Source: M3007 sp041392625 (GTDB lineage: Bacteria; Bacteroidota; Bacteroidia; Chitinophagales; Saprospiraceae). From it: a stretch of DNA of 64,000 nt. Made by a program: the position numbers and the translations under genes. Shown here one piece after another: positions 8,253 to 17,493 of this stretch (position 1 is the first letter of the stretch; each line of letters starts with the position of its first letter). The stretch covers positions 233,903 to 297,902 of the forward strand of contig JAWKLR010000002.1 of assembly GCA_041392625.1 (NCBI GenBank). Reading direction: 5' to 3'. A model generated the notes under the pieces. That model was not told the DNA's origin. It saw only the letters and a program-made list of their open reading frames with translations, and did no database searches.

Positions 8253-10988
8253 TTAGCCTTTAATCAGTTCGATGTACCCCCTAAGAATATGGGGACTCAG
8301 AACCGAGCCGCCAACCCGTTTTTCATACACATAGCATATATAAAAATAGGTGCCGGCAGAAAGCGCTTTTCCATTGGAGTCTGTACCATCCCAATTGAGT
8401 TCGGGCTCATTGGTGGTGTACACCAAATTGCCCCAGCGGTTGAATACCTGGAATTCCACCCGATCAACAAAGCGCCAGCCAGGGAACGGGGTAAAGAAAT
8501 CATTGGCACCGTCGCTGTTCGGGCTGAAGGTATTGGGCAACTCGTATTTAGGGCAGTTATCCACGCAGGTTCTCGCACTCTGCGCACTTTCATTTCCGGC
8601 AGAGTCAATGGCGCTGACTGCATAGCAGGCCGCAAGCCCGTCGTTAATAAAATGCGAGAAATTGGTGGTCGTAATATCATCGACAAAAGCCAGGATTTCA
8701 AGCGGTGAATCTTCATCCGGGGCATACCACAAATTGTATGCGACTGCATCTGCAGGGCCGGGACACGCGCTGTTGGGGTTGGTCCAGATAAGTTCGTTTT
8801 CAAATGGCGGCAGTGCGATGATATCCGGTTCGCCGGTAAGACAGAAATTGCTCACTTCCAGCATCGGTACACATGGTGGTTGGGTATCAATGGGTACCGC
8901 ACAAGCTTCCTGAGAAAAATTGAGCAGCGGATCAACAACTCCTGGAATGCTATACGTCCCCTCTGTTTGCACCTTGTAGCAATATTCTTTTCCATTTTCC
9001 AAACCAAGGTCCAGATACGAATCCGCGTCGGTCGTGGCAATGGGTTCAAAAACCTGCGTGGTCTCATTGAGCCGATAAACAGTAGTTTCGTAATTACTCC
9101 AGGGCACGTCCGCCCGCCAGCTGAGTTCGTTGGTATTGTCGCTACCCACAACCTCCAGAAATACCGATGAGGCGGGGTTGGTGCTTCCAAGCGGTGTGTC
9201 AAAATTGCCGCGGGTATAAAATGCGATTTGGTAGCGCCATGGCTGGTTTTCAGTATCCAATCCCTGATCTTCAAACGTGGTATCGTTGGCTTGCCAAAAC
9301 TCCTGTGCTGTAAATTCTGCTCCGGGAACCGGTGTCAGAGTGCCCCCGGTAAAGTTGGGTGCGCGCAGCAATTGGTAGCGGTACGGGCCGTGATTGATCA
9401 GGGTATCCAGGTCTTCCGCAACCGGTTTGGACCAACGGACATGGATGCGGCCGGAAGCCGGATCTGTTTCCAAAACATCCACATGGGTTATCAGCGGCAA
9501 GTTGCGGGGCAACTGGGCACAAACCTCCTCAGAGGGCAAGCTCTCTACAATGTTGTACGGATATCCTCCGGCTGAAATACGGGCAAATTTGGCCAATACC
9601 CGGTAGCAATAAGTCTTGCCGCTCTCCACATTTTCATCCAGAAAAAAATACCGGCCATTTTGTTCTTCCCTGGTATTGTAAATTAGTTCGGTGTATCCTT
9701 TTCCCGCCAAACCCGGTGTACAGGTATCCACAACAAAGGGGTTGCTGCCTTCTCTGCGCCAGACGGAAAATCCATAGAAATAATTTTCCGCAGCATCTTC
9801 ACACCGGTAGGGATTTTCCCAAGTCACCTCTACCGCTCCGTTGTTAGTCACCGCATTTACGTCGAGTGGAGGAGGGCCAACCACTTTGATTTCCACCGTT
9901 TTCAAATCGGCCAATTGGGGTATGGTGTTGCTGATCGAATCGACTGCTTTGAACACCACCGAATAGGCCTGGTTGGAGATATGCTCACAGCTGGTTTGCC
10001 AGGTGAAGGTACCCGTTACAACAGGTGGCTGAAACGTGCCCGGAGCGCTGAATGTGGCTGGACTGTACTGGGTAGCAAACGGACCTCCCAACGCACTGAG
10101 AAATACCAGGTCGTTGTCGGGATCTGTACCCTGAACCTCAAATGAAATTTCATCTCCAGCCACCACACAAATGTCATCTGTAGTGGCCACCTCGGGCGGA
10201 TTGTTGTCGCAGTCATCTACAAAAATCTGCATATCCCGGATGGTGGTGTCAATTGGAACCCCATCCCGCCAGGAGATGATGATAAATGCCACATTGTATT
10301 CACCAGCGAATTGAGGTGTCAGCCAAAGCAGATCTCCGGTTACCGGATCCAGTTGGAATATATTATCCGGCCCCGGCACAATCTGGCTGGGAAAAGAATA
10401 ATTGGGAACCGGGGCTCCGAGCGATTGCAGGGGAGTTATAAGCTTGTACGAAAGGCTGTCGCCATCGGGGTCATAGGCATTGGCATTGTGCTTAAATGGC
10501 TTCCCGATACAGGCATTATCTATTGGAGGCTGGAGGAGATAAGGCGTGGTATTGGTTCCTCCAAACTGAGGATCCTGAAACGAATAAATGGTTTCGATGT
10601 GAAAGGGAACATTATCCGATGAGGGCGGATTGACATTGACAATCCCGGCAATCCGGTTGGGGTCGGTCATGGAAATCCGGTATGTCGCCGGTCCGGCAAA
10701 GGTGTGCTCTGCGATATACAGATTGTACTTGATGTCGTTGGGCAATACCTGACCGTTGCCGTTGCCATTTGACCGGCCAACTTGCTCACAGGTACCGTCG
10801 CCCCAGCAAAGCGTTAGTGTATCTCGGTCGGCATTAACACTGCTGGCTTTGGTCCAGGTAATAATGGTTGCCCGAACGGTCAGTGGGCCGATTTGTTCTA
10901 CGTGAATTTCACCGGCTCGGTTGTGGGTAGCCATGAGTGCCATGGGCAGCGCCAGTAAAAAAAGGACGAGGCGTATTTTTGTGTTCAT
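8253..10988 (-). CDS. Large secreted protein with gliding-motility-type C-terminal sorting domain
   Basis: The protein is 911 residues from ATG 10988, which begins a signal peptide (MNTKIRLVLFLLALPMALMA). An in-frame start 54 bases upstream adds no sensible sequence. After the signal, THNRAGEIHVEQIGPL is the opening seen in many Bacteroidota surface proteins. The middle contains PKD- or cadherin-like segments (DPDGDSLSYKL, GTDPDNDLVF) and several fibronectin-III-like modules with WxxPxxxD patterns. The last 90 residues contain YELPNTFSPNSDGANDFFTP and VFNRWGNLVYTT, the type B T9SS sorting domain. It is therefore expected to be exported through the type IX system to the surface or medium. Binding partners are unknown. 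The gene converges with meaB, 7 bases away. Confidence 0.9.
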   Translation of the reverse strand: MNTKIRLVLFLLALPMALMATHNRAGEIHVEQIGPLTVRATIITWTKASSVNADRDTLTLCWGDGTCEQVGRSNGNGNGQVLPNDIKYNLYIAEHTFAGPATYRISMTDPNRIAGIVNVNPPSSDNVPFHIETIYSFQDPQFGGTNTTPYLLQPPIDNACIGKPFKHNANAYDPDGDSLSYKLITPLQSLGAPVPNYSFPSQIVPGPDNIFQLDPVTGDLLWLTPQFAGEYNVAFIIISWRDGVPIDTTIRDMQIFVDDCDNNPPEVATTDDICVVAGDEISFEVQGTDPDNDLVFLSALGGPFATQYSPATFSAPGTFQPPVVTGTFTWQTSCEHISNQAYSVVFKAVDSISNTIPQLADLKTVEIKVVGPPPLDVNAVTNNGAVEVTWENPYRCEDAAENYFYGFSVWRREGSNPFVVDTCTPGLAGKGYTELIYNTREEQNGRYFFLDENVESGKTYCYRVLAKFARISAGGYPYNIVESLPSEEVCAQLPRNLPLITHVDVLETDPASGRIHVRWSKPVAEDLDTLINHGPYRYQLLRAPNFTGGTLTPVPGAEFTAQEFWQANDTTFEDQGLDTENQPWRYQIAFYTRGNFDTPLGSTNPASSVFLEVVGSDNTNELSWRADVPWSNYETTVYRLNETTQVFEPIATTDADSYLDLGLENGKEYCYKVQTEGTYSIPGVVDPLLNFSQEACAVPIDTQPPCVPMLEVSNFCLTGEPDIIALPPFENELIWTNPNSACPGPADAVAYNLWYAPDEDSPLEILAFVDDITTTNFSHFINDGLAACYAVSAIDSAGNESAQSARTCVDNCPKYELPNTFSPNSDGANDFFTPFPGWRFVDRVEFQVFNRWGNLVYTTNEPELNWDGTDSNGKALSAGTYFYICYVYEKRVGGSVLSPHILRGYIELIKG

Positions 10989-11234
10989 GCTTAGTGAGTT
11001 GTGGTTTCCTGGTAAACTAGGCGATTGCCGGGGCCATGCCATCTAAAGGCATGCGCTTACCAATCGAACGGCCTGAAAGATAAAATATTTTATCATTGTA
11101 TGCCCGAAAAATAGCTGTTTTTGACATGAACATGCCTTACTTTGCAGTTGTCAAAAACAGACAACAGATAAAACAATCCGATCCGGCAGATGTTTCAGGC
11201 TTGCCCGGATGCACGATTTTTTAAAATACTTTTT

Positions 11235-11555
11235 ATGCTCCTTTACAACGTAACCGTTACCATTGACCTCGATATTAAGTCCGACTGGCTGAAGTGGATG
11301 AAAGAAACGCACATTCCCGATGTGATGTCAACCGGCATGTTTATTTCCTATCGCATGAGCCAACTGCTCAACCACGAACACACTGACTCCGAAATCTTTT
11401 CGATTCAGTATTTGGTAAAAGACCAGGCGCACCTCGACCGGTACCAGACAGAGTTTGCTCCCAGTTTACAACAGGATCACAGCCAGCGTTACAGCGGCAA
11501 ATTTGCGACCTTTCGCACCCTGATGGAAGTACTCGACCACAACGAACAACTTTAG
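11235..11555 (+). CDS. DUF4286 family protein
   Basis: The 106-residue protein starts MLLYNVTVTIDLDIKSDWLKWM and contains the family's WLxWMKxxHIPDVMxTGxF core, followed by a second half with YLVKDQAHLDRYQTEFAPSL. This is a small ferredoxin-fold-like cytosolic protein common in Bacteroidota, with no assigned biochemical role. ATG at 11235 is preferred because the family begins with exactly this M(L/I)xYNVTV sequence. An earlier in-frame ATG would add 15 unrelated residues. It lies 36 bases before the nucleotidyltransferase gene on the same strand, so the two may be co-transcribed. Confidence 0.88.
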   Translation: MLLYNVTVTIDLDIKSDWLKWMKETHIPDVMSTGMFISYRMSQLLNHEHTDSEIFSIQYLVKDQAHLDRYQTEFAPSLQQDHSQRYSGKFATFRTLMEVLDHNEQL

Positions 11556-11591
11556 AGCCTCCTTTTTTAATTTAATTTTCAAGAAAAAATA

Positions 11592-12494
11592 ATGGGAAAA
11601 CCCACCTTATTGATACTCGCAGCAGGAATTGGAAGCCGGTATGGCGGACTAAAACAAGTAGATGGAATGGGATCGGGCGGAGAAGCAATCCTGGAATATT
11701 CCGTATTTGATGCCATCCGCGCTGGATTTGGAAAAGTGGTCTTTGTTATTCGAAAAGATATCGAGCAGGCTTTCCGTGAAAAGGTTGGCAAGCGTGTGGA
11801 AAAACAGATTGAAGTGGACTATGTGTACCAGGAATTCAGCACCGGGATTGACTGGACAAATGACATTCCACACCGTGAAAAACCCTGGGGAACCGGTCAG
11901 GCCATGCTGGCCGCAGCATCCGTAATCAACGAACCTTTTGCCACGGTGAATGCCGATGATTTTTACGGCGCACACGCCTTTCAAACTCTTGGTGATTTTC
12001 TTGCCAATCAAAGCAGCCCGGAACGCTTCGGTATGGTTGCCTACCAACTAGGCAAAACCCTCTCAGAAAACGGCTCCGTCTCCCGGGGTGTTTGCGATGT
12101 AAGTCCCGACGGGTTCCTGGATACCATAAACGAGCGCACAAAAATTGAACGGCAGGGATCCGAAATTATCTTCACTGAAAACGGAGAGCAACTGCTACTC
12201 GATGAACAAACGCCCGTTTCCATGAACCTCTGGGGCTTCCACCACAGTGTGATGGATGAAGCCCAAAGCCTGTTTCACAAGTTTGTGGAAAATCACAGGG
12301 ACCAACCAAGGGCAGAATTTTACATCCCAACCATTGTAAGCCACATGATTGAAACTGGGAAGATGAAACTTCAGGTGCTCAACAGCGACAGCCAATGGTA
12401 CGGTGTAACGTATCCGGAAGACAAAGACTCCGTCCAACAGGCACTGGCGCAGCTAGCAGCCAATGGATCTTATCCCAATCCACTCTGGACATAG
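11592..12494 (+). CDS. NTP-transferase domain sugar nucleotidyltransferase
   Basis: This 300-residue enzyme has a Rossmann-like nucleotidyltransferase fold. The N-terminus LILAAGIGSRYGGLKQVDGM matches the nucleotide-binding signature LAxGxGxRxG...K of GlmU/RmlA-type enzymes. VNADDFYGAHAF supplies the metal-binding aspartates. The presence of an FHHSVMDEAQ segment and the C-terminal YGVTYPEDKDSVQQAL fits the Bacteroidota group of glucose-1-phosphate-like nucleotidyltransferases. It probably activates a sugar phosphate for envelope polysaccharide, but the sugar is not known. No hexapeptide acyltransferase repeats follow, so it is not a full GlmU. It converges with the ABC permease gene, leaving only 6 bases between stops. 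Confidence 0.85.
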   Translation: MGKPTLLILAAGIGSRYGGLKQVDGMGSGGEAILEYSVFDAIRAGFGKVVFVIRKDIEQAFREKVGKRVEKQIEVDYVYQEFSTGIDWTNDIPHREKPWGTGQAMLAAASVINEPFATVNADDFYGAHAFQTLGDFLANQSSPERFGMVAYQLGKTLSENGSVSRGVCDVSPDGFLDTINERTKIERQGSEIIFTENGEQLLLDEQTPVSMNLWGFHHSVMDEAQSLFHKFVENHRDQPRAEFYIPTIVSHMIETGKMKLQVLNSDSQWYGVTYPEDKDSVQQALAQLAANGSYPNPLWT

Positions 12495-12500
12495 AGCGTT

Positions 12501-15029
12501 TTACACTTCAGCCCGGAGCACCTCAAGCGGTGGTTTGCGCACAACCTCCCGTGAGTTGAGCAGACCGAGTAAAACCGTCAGTCCGGTAATCAGCAAAAAA
12601 CTGAGCAGGAGCGGTGTCCACTCAAAGGAAAACGGGATGTGAAACGCAAACTGAGCCAGGGCCCAGGCTCCTGCAACCGACAAGCCGATACCGGCAATGC
12701 ACGCCAGCGTTCCGAGCAACAGGTATTCCAGGGCGTTGATCGCCAGAATTTGTCGGCGGGAAGCCCCAAGGGTCCGAAGCAAAACGCTTTCGCGCACCCG
12801 GGCAAACCGACTTTGGTAGATGGAACTTATCAGTACCAATAAGCCCGTCAGGATGCTAAACAAGGCCATAAATCGGATCACAAAAGAAACTTTGGTCAAA
12901 ATTTCATCTACCGATTTCAGGATTTGGGTGATATCAATGGCTGAGACTGTGGGAAATTGCCGGACCAGATCCGATTGAATCGCTGCGGATTGTTCTGCAT
13001 TTTCCACCCTGGAAATCAGTACATGAAACTGGGGTGCTTTTTCCAAAACACCTTTGGGGAAAAGAACGAGGAAGTTGGTTTGCATCCGCTGGAAGTCCAC
13101 CTCCCGCACGCTACCAACCACCGTTTCCATCGGCACACCCTGTACATTGAATACAATTTTGCTACCGATTTCAGCTTTCAGGGCCCGCTGCAGCCGATCT
13201 GAAATGGAAACCTCAATCGGTTCTCCATCCTGGTGTTCTCCGTGCCACTCGCCCTCAATTAATTTTTCCGAATCAATAAGACTATCCCGGAAGGTAACCC
13301 GATATTCCCGGTCCCAAACCCAGCGCGCAATTTCCAGCGTAGTATCTTTTTTTGCCTCGGCCTTATTGATCCCGTCGACGCTTTCCATCCGGATTGTGAC
13401 GATGGGGACTTCCTGGAGTACCGGCATGTTGTGTTGGCGAACAATGGCCGCTACGCTGTCTTTTTCGTGGGTTTGAATATCAAATAAAATCATGTTGGGC
13501 TGGGTGCCGCTGCTAGAAAAAGCCACTTGCTGCAAAAGCAAACTTTGGATCAGGAACAGCGTGGACAAAAGCATGGTACCCAATCCGATGGTTACCACCA
13601 GCAATACGGTTTGATTTTGAGGGCGAAACAGGTTGGCAATGCTTTGCCGCCATTCATACGACCATTTTTTCGGAAAAAAACGGCGCAATAAAAAGGTGAG
13701 CAGTACGGCCAGTCCCCACAGAACGAGGAATGCCAAGCCGACACCTACCATGAAAAACAGGGTGTCGCGCCAATTGCCCGTAAGCCACCAGGTAAAACCC
13801 AGGAGCGACAAGCCGATTAACCCGTACACAGCCAATCGCAATCCCAACCCTGCACGCCGTTCACTGGCATCGACTGAAGCCCGAAGGGTGCGCAGCGGAG
13901 ACGTTGTGAGGATGCTGGATAATGGCAAAAGCGCAAAGAGTACCGAGACACACAAGCCAAGCAGAATTCCCTGGCCGGCAGCGGCCCAGGAAATGGTAGT
14001 ACTCACCTGATCGATGGGCAGGAGGTCCTTCCCAACCCAGGGTAAGAGTTTTTGCAAAAGCGCACCCAAACCAGCCCCAAGCAAAGCGCCAATTAGCCCG
14101 ATTCCAATTACCTGTACCAGATAAACCATAAAGGCTTTGCGCCCACTGGCACCCAGACAACGCAAAACTGCCACCGTCGGAAGTTTGTCTTTTATATACA
14201 AATGCACTGCACCGGCTACACCAATACAGCCCAAGAGGAGCGCAACAAATCCAACCAGGTTGAGGAAGGTGGAAACACTGCCGAGGGCCCGGCCGATTCG
14301 CTCTTTGTTCGACTCCACCGTTTCCAAATCCATTCGCGCATCTCGCAGGGGTTCCTCCAGTTCGGTGGCCAGCTTGGTTACGTCTTCCGGGTTAGGAATA
14401 CGGAAGTAGTATTGGTATTCTACCCGGCTCCCTTTTTTCACCAAACCCGTTGAATCCAGTTTGTCAAATGGAATCAAAACAACCGGTGCGATGGCAGAAC
14501 CAATGCCTGCCCGACCTGGGCGCGACAACAAATCGCCTTCGATCTCAAATTCCACATTGCCCACTTGTACCTGGTCGCCGACGTGGATACCAAACTGCAA
14601 AAACAACCCGTGCTCTACAAGGGCGGTCTCGTGTTCATGATAGGTTTGCCAGGCTTGTTCCGGTTCGCTTTTCCATTTTCCAAAATAGGGATAGCCCGGT
14701 TCTGCCGCACGGATGAGTGCCAGGCGGGTGTCCTCGGTCTTGGGGAAATAGGCCATGCTCATGAGGTTGTACACCCGGGCACGTTCGACACCGGGCACCG
14801 ACATAACGCGGTCCATAAGCGAGTCGGCAAGCGGCCGATTGCCCTCAATCATCAGGTCGGCACCCAGCAGCGATTTTGACTCTTTATCTATATCGTTGGT
14901 AAGGTTGTAACTAAACGACCGGACGGCGGTCAGCGCGGCAATGCCGGCAATAATAGCCGAGACAAAAAGCAGTAGCCGGGCGCGGTTGCGCCGACTGTCA
15001 CGCCAGGCCATTTTAAAAATAAAATTCAT
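12501..15029 (-). CDS. FtsX-family ABC transporter permease (YbbP-like)
   Basis: The protein is 842 residues. The N-terminus MNFIFKMAWRDSRRNRARLLLF is followed by one membrane helix and a long periplasmic region beginning SKSLLGADLMIEGNRPL, characteristic of the YbbP branch. Three membrane helices follow near residues 250-390, then further helices, a second periplasmic domain and three closing helices, giving two FtsX permease modules. The family works with a cytosolic ATPase in export or lipid/lipoprotein handling. The ATPase gene (YbbA-like) is not adjacent here, so it must lie elsewhere. ATG at 15029 was chosen over an in-frame start 36 bases upstream because the membrane-protein N-terminus begins there. 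Confidence 0.88.
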   Translation of the reverse strand: MNFIFKMAWRDSRRNRARLLLFVSAIIAGIAALTAVRSFSYNLTNDIDKESKSLLGADLMIEGNRPLADSLMDRVMSVPGVERARVYNLMSMAYFPKTEDTRLALIRAAEPGYPYFGKWKSEPEQAWQTYHEHETALVEHGLFLQFGIHVGDQVQVGNVEFEIEGDLLSRPGRAGIGSAIAPVVLIPFDKLDSTGLVKKGSRVEYQYYFRIPNPEDVTKLATELEEPLRDARMDLETVESNKERIGRALGSVSTFLNLVGFVALLLGCIGVAGAVHLYIKDKLPTVAVLRCLGASGRKAFMVYLVQVIGIGLIGALLGAGLGALLQKLLPWVGKDLLPIDQVSTTISWAAAGQGILLGLCVSVLFALLPLSSILTTSPLRTLRASVDASERRAGLGLRLAVYGLIGLSLLGFTWWLTGNWRDTLFFMVGVGLAFLVLWGLAVLLTFLLRRFFPKKWSYEWRQSIANLFRPQNQTVLLVVTIGLGTMLLSTLFLIQSLLLQQVAFSSSGTQPNMILFDIQTHEKDSVAAIVRQHNMPVLQEVPIVTIRMESVDGINKAEAKKDTTLEIARWVWDREYRVTFRDSLIDSEKLIEGEWHGEHQDGEPIEVSISDRLQRALKAEIGSKIVFNVQGVPMETVVGSVREVDFQRMQTNFLVLFPKGVLEKAPQFHVLISRVENAEQSAAIQSDLVRQFPTVSAIDITQILKSVDEILTKVSFVIRFMALFSILTGLLVLISSIYQSRFARVRESVLLRTLGASRRQILAINALEYLLLGTLACIAGIGLSVAGAWALAQFAFHIPFSFEWTPLLLSFLLITGLTVLLGLLNSREVVRKPPLEVLRAEV

Positions 15030-15158
15030 GGTACGAGTTCGCAGTATAAGGCAGATGGGTTTCAAAAATCCGAAAAGCCCCGTTCAAAAGGATTGGTATT
15101 CCGAAAGAAAACACGGAATTACCGATTTTGATCAAAAAATACGACCAACCCCACCCCC

Positions 15159-15182
15159 GTAGAGACGCGATGCTCGCGTCTA
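15159..15182. repeat. Family A palindrome
   Basis: The sequence CGTAGAGACGCGATGCTCGC followed by GTCT forms an imperfect stem, with AGACGCGA pairing TCGCGTCT. It is one member of the intergenic GTAGAGACGC palindromes that recur in this window. Confidence 0.8.
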
Positions 15183-15270
15183 ACCACAAACGGGAAAAAA
15201 CAATAATCAGAAAAAACAACCACAAAAGGCAAATATTCCAATCTGCCGCCCAAAAAAATCAAAACATACC

Positions 15271-15297
15271 TGTACAGACGCACTACAGTGCGTCTCC
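15271..15297. repeat. Family A variant palindrome (TGTACAGACGCACT type)
   Basis: The arms CAGACGCACT and AGTGCGTCT flank a 2-base centre. The same TGTACAGACGCACTA leader recurs at 58941 and 59085, so this is a subtype with its own flanks. Confidence 0.8.
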
Positions 15298-15413
15298 ATC
15301 GTAATCTCATTTCTAAATGGATATATTGAAACCAGGAATCAGTTAAAGACGCGACAAATCGTATCTCTATGTATGGGAGGGCAGAATAACAAAATCAAAA
15401 CCCAGTCACCAAA

Positions 15414-15869
15414 TCAACGCAACCGATCAGCGGAGTGATACAAGGCTGAGTCTTTCCGGATATTCCGCATGGCGAGCCATTCAAACAAAATTGCCAGAGC
15501 CGGCAAGGCACCACCAAAGCCAAAAGAAGTAACACCTCCTTCAGGAACAGCATCCAGGGTTGATTTCCCAACCACCCCAATCAATACAAGTAAAAAGATA
15601 CTCACCAGGATGGCTCCGCCAGCCAACATACCTTGCGTTTTAATCTGACTTTTGCGAAACAAAAAGATCGCAATAAGACAAACCAATCCTCCCAGCACGC
15701 TCAATCCCAACAGGCCTACATTGTCCATTGGATTTAACATTCCGTCCGAGAGCTGTTCGACATTGCGGGCAGCACTTCCCACAGGAGCGATAATATATGG
15801 CAGGGCGAATTGTCCAAAAAGAGCGGCCGCAGCCAAAAACAAAAAGATGGTTTGAATCCGTTGAATCAT
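15414..15869 (-). CDS. DUF4293 family membrane protein
   Basis: This 151-residue inner-membrane protein has four predicted helices (about residues 7-27, 52-71, 81-102 and 117-135). It starts MIQRIQTIFLFLAAAALFGQ and ends RNIRKDSALYHSADRLR, both hallmarks of the DUF4293 family found throughout Bacteroidota. Its role is unknown. It stands alone, with a large repeat hairpin upstream and palindromes downstream. ATG at 15869 gives the canonical family N-terminus. Confidence 0.9.
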   Translation of the reverse strand: MIQRIQTIFLFLAAAALFGQFALPYIIAPVGSAARNVEQLSDGMLNPMDNVGLLGLSVLGGLVCLIAIFLFRKSQIKTQGMLAGGAILVSIFLLVLIGVVGKSTLDAVPEGGVTSFGFGGALPALAILFEWLAMRNIRKDSALYHSADRLR

Positions 15870-15924
15870 TTTAATAGCTGATTGTTGGACGGCAAAGGTA
15901 AAACTAAAACGGGATTGTTGGATT

Positions 15925-16078
15925 GTTTATTCGGGACGCTACGCTTTCCCTTGTTTATTTGTTTATATAGAAGTGGTAAGTTGTAAGTAGCAAGTGATAA
16001 GTTGACTTGTAATATGTCAAAAATGTACTTACTGCTTATCACTTACAACTTACCACTTCTATATAAACAAATTCAACA
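15925..16078. repeat. Family B mosaic repeat with long inverted repeat
   Basis: A module containing GGGACGCTACGCTTTCCC is followed by a TTGTTTATTTGTTTAT linker. Then comes a 28-bp perfect inverted repeat: 15961-15988 (starting GTTTATATAGAAGTGG) pairs with 16041-16068. The arms are built of heptamers of the form AAGTNNT, and the centre carries further heptamers in a shifted register. The element ends about 6 bases before the stop codon of the following minus-strand permease gene. Related copies are at 51421 and 63605. Confidence 0.9.
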
Positions 16079-16083
16079 ATACG

Positions 16084-17472
16084 CTATTGTTTGTGGGTAT
16101 AACGAACACGCGGATCCAGCCAGGCATAAAGCAGGTCGGCAAGCAGGTTGCCCAAAACCGTGAGCATGGACGCAATCATAAGAATGGCAAAAAGCACCGG
16201 GTAATCGCGGGTAGCAAAAGATGCCTGTGTGAGCGTTCCCAGGCCGGGAAATTGAAAAAGGTATTCAATTACCAGCGAACCAGTAAAAATGAGGGGAAGC
16301 AAACCAGCAAGCAGGGTAATCATTGGGAAAAACCCATTGGGCAGACCGTGCCGCCAAAGCACCACCGATTCCGGCAAACCCTTTGCCCGGGCGGTTCGGA
16401 TGTAGTCTTCTGAAAGTACATTCAGCATCCCGCCACGCATCTGCAGAGCCAGTACGGCAAGCAGGTGAAAAGACAAGGTAATTACCGGTAAAATAAATTT
16501 GGAAAAATTGGACAGCACATAGCGCGGAAATGTCTGGTACGTGGGATCCCACAAACCCGCATAGGTGCTTTTGATCAGGTATAATCCGTGACCCGGGGTA
16601 GCGAGGAAAAGTATGAGCAAACTGCCCAGCCAAAACGACGGAATGGAATGCAAAAACAAGAGGATGCTTTGTCCCCACGAATCCAGCCATTTACCCCGGA
16701 AATGCGACATGTAGACACCAAGCGGAATGGCTAACAAAATAGAAATCAGAATTGCCATTCCATTGATCGTAAGCGTGCTGTACATCCGGGGTCGCAGTTC
16801 ATCCCAAACCAGCCGACCGTCGCGGTTTACACCCAGATCTCCGGTAAAAAAACCTGTTATCCATTGGTGGTATTGATTGGCCAATCCATGCCAGTGAATT
16901 GCAGGCAAGAAATCGGAAAAAGAGGCTTTTTTATCCAGCAGTTTTTGGTTGCTTTCCCGAATTTGTGTAAGTGTCGGCGTTAATACACCAAATGCATTTG
17001 CCTTCTCCAGGATACCCGTGTTTTCTGCCGGATCATAACTAAGAAGCAGATCACGCAGATAGCCCCGCAGCTCGCTTTTTGCATCCAGCGTATCCGGGAG
17101 GTTTTCGATGGCTTTGGCCAGCGTAGATAGGTCGGCATCCAATTGATTGGCAGTTGCCCAGTCTCCACTGCGCACGGTCAATTCTTCCAGGCGAGAACGG
17201 CGCTCGGGGGGGTAAACCCGGTACAGAGTATCGGGAAACATCTGGCTATGCACTGAGCAGTAAAACGAGGGGATGTCCAGTTCCAGTTGACGGGCTTTTT
17301 TAGCATATGAAACGCTCATCGCAAGCGGATCGAGACCGGCGTTTAGTTGTTCGCCCATGCGGTCGCGCACCCCATCAAAGGGAGCACATTTGCTCAAGCC
17401 AAACGTGGCCAGGGAAATGAGCAGCAGCGTGGGAATTGCCAGGGCAATACGGCGAAGAACATAAGCCAACAT
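16084..17472 (-). CDS. DppB-like ABC transporter permease with enlarged periplasmic region
   Basis: The 462-residue protein starts with the MLAYVLRRIALAIPTLLLIS helix of peptide/nickel ABC permeases. It has the binding-protein-dependent permease domain in its C-terminal half: five helices, with EDYIRTARAKGLPESVVLWRH as the EAA loop that contacts the ATPase and LFQFPGLGTL nearby. Family members are usually about 310-340 residues. Here a stretch of roughly 150 residues after the first helix (about 35-200) is inserted, rich in charged residues. Such enlarged forms occur in Bacteroidota oligopeptide importers. No partner permease, ATPase or binding protein is adjacent. The stop codon almost touches the family B repeat. 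Confidence 0.88.
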   Translation of the reverse strand: MLAYVLRRIALAIPTLLLISLATFGLSKCAPFDGVRDRMGEQLNAGLDPLAMSVSYAKKARQLELDIPSFYCSVHSQMFPDTLYRVYPPERRSRLEELTVRSGDWATANQLDADLSTLAKAIENLPDTLDAKSELRGYLRDLLLSYDPAENTGILEKANAFGVLTPTLTQIRESNQKLLDKKASFSDFLPAIHWHGLANQYHQWITGFFTGDLGVNRDGRLVWDELRPRMYSTLTINGMAILISILLAIPLGVYMSHFRGKWLDSWGQSILLFLHSIPSFWLGSLLILFLATPGHGLYLIKSTYAGLWDPTYQTFPRYVLSNFSKFILPVITLSFHLLAVLALQMRGGMLNVLSEDYIRTARAKGLPESVVLWRHGLPNGFFPMITLLAGLLPLIFTGSLVIEYLFQFPGLGTLTQASFATRDYPVLFAILMIASMLTVLGNLLADLLYAWLDPRVRYTHKQ

Positions 17473-17493
17473 AGGCCCAAAATACGGGGATTT

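Larger units (their letters stand above)
15030..15413. other. Intergenic region with two family A palindromes
   Basis: This 384-bp gap has no protein-coding signal. It holds two palindromic repeats, at 15159-15182 (GTAGAGACGCGATGCTCGCG core) and 15271-15297 (GACGCACT and AGTGCGTC arms). Both belong to the dispersed family described elsewhere in the window. Confidence 0.75.

Noticed and set aside
15961..16068. Simple intrinsic terminator for the DppB-like gene
   Set aside because: The hairpin precedes rather than follows a poly-T run in the right orientation, and the same module occurs at unrelated loci, so it is better called a dispersed repeat.
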